Source: Spirodela intermedia
Taxonomy: Eukaryota > Streptophyta > Magnoliopsida > Alismatales > Araceae
Length of the DNA stretch: 64,000 nt
Direction: 5' to 3'
Assembly (NCBI GenBank): GCA_902729315.2
Contig: LR746269.1
Location: 439,001-503,000 of the forward strand
Positions 63,289 through 64,000 of this stretch are shown in pieces. The notes beneath the pieces were generated by a model that ran no database searches, was not told where the DNA came from, and saw only the letters and a list, made by a program, of their open reading frames with translations. The first letter of the stretch is position 1. Every line of letters begins with the position of its first letter. Both the position numbers and the translations under genes were made by a program.

Positions 63289-64000
63289 CGAGGGAGAGAC
63301 ATACTCTATGAAGACATGCCCTTCATTATTTCAGAGAATGGAGGATACGAAGGAAATTTAAAGATTGTTTAGCTAGTTTAAACTAAAAAATTATGGCGAT
63401 TAATTATTCGTCCTTTCGTAGTTCTGGCGTAGGTGTGAAAGGTTGATTTCCCCACCTGCCCTGAGATTTCCCTGCTTCATCGTTTTATGGGGATGGCAGA
63501 TAATCGATGCAGAAGCCTTGAAATAACCAATTTTAGACGCTGAAATCGGATTTCTATTTTGAATCGTGGAGGGATAACCCACCTACCATTTCGAATTGTT
63601 ATGGCTTCTTCTGTGGAGGGATTCTGAAGCGTTAGCGACCACTCTATCTCCTATTCAGTTCAGCTCGACTGGAGCGACCGAAATTCCTTGGCTGAGAGAG
63701 ATTTCATCCATACGGCATGTTTTCCTCAGTACTGCTTCTGCGGAAGTGGCAGAGTACAATGCTAGAGAGATCAACACCGACCCCGGCGTGGTCTCGGGCA
63801 GCTCCCTGCCCAACCCTCCCCGCAGCTCCTCGAGGGAGGGGTCCATCAGGAAGCCCACTAAGTAAGCGCTGGTGGCGGAGGAGGTGGATCAATTGCCAGC
63901 ATCCTGCACCAACGAGCTCGACCGGCGGGTCGGCTACTCGGCAGATCACCACCATGGCCGCCGCCGTGGGAGGCGGCAATGAGGATGAGGATTGTGGCGA
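63289..64000. other. Right end of the window, no assignable gene
   Basis: AT-rich to 63590, then a GC-rich block. Open frames exist on both strands of the block (minus 63979-63704, plus 63596-63865), but I recognise neither product. A gene may begin or end here and continue beyond the window. Confidence 0.3.

Overview
The window is plant nuclear DNA. It holds multi-exon genes with GT-AG introns, plant-only families (IQ67-domain proteins, HD-Zip I factor, LIP1 GTPase, MA3-repeat protein, large LRR receptor kinases), degraded Ty3/gypsy retrotransposons and very many (GA/CT)n microsatellites. Many coding exons are GC-rich while introns and spacers are AT-rich, which suggests a monocot or early-diverging angiosperm; the species cannot be named from the sequence alone. 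Exon coordinates given here were worked out by hand from reading frame, splice dinucleotides and remembered family consensus. Summed exon lengths are multiples of three for every multi-exon model. No transcript evidence was available.

Layout. 1-1.7 kb: last exon of a RAD6-type ubiquitin-conjugating enzyme (+). 2.1-4.7 kb: LRR receptor-like pseudokinase (-). 6.2-8.1 kb: uncharacterised plant protein (-). 9.6-13.8 kb: IQD calmodulin-binding protein (+). 14.4-18.1 kb: LIP1-like small GTPase (-). 19.1-22.9 kb: NDUFAF7/MidA-type mitochondrial methyltransferase (-). 23.7-25.1 kb: HD-Zip I transcription factor of HAT5 type (-). 26.3-29.6 kb: mitochondrial porin VDAC (-). 30.9-32.1 kb: a second, shorter IQD (+). 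33.4-38.5 kb: casein kinase 1-like kinase (+). 39.5-41.1 kb: pectate lyase (-). 42.6-43.3 kb: RPA 14-kDa subunit (+). 45.3-47.2 kb: four-MA3-domain MRF/PDCD4-like protein (+).

The right part differs in character. From 47.2 to 53.2 kb there is an AT-rich graveyard with two degraded Ty3/gypsy pol remnants on the minus strand. The larger one is split by about 2 kb of AT-rich DNA that contains an imperfect direct repeat. Next come a broken copy of the last MA3 domain of the neighbouring MRF gene and two tandem LRR receptor kinase genes of the XII (EFR/Xa21-like) type (54.0-57.6 and 59.9-63.2 kb, both -). The two copies share a tract of about 1.1 kb that is almost identical inside more diverged flanks. 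The upstream copy carries three extra LRRs. Both have an HRD catalytic motif where this subfamily usually lacks the arginine.

The first 45 kb are ordinary, unrelated housekeeping and regulatory genes; no operon-like or pathway cluster is evident. I did not find a clearly new biological system. The most informative observations are the receptor-kinase duplication with its conversion-like mosaic, the truncated MRF gene with an overlapping upstream ORF and a duplicated fragment, the transcript-strand bias of the pyrimidine microsatellites, and a TTC/GAA triplet tract next to a splice donor in LIP1.
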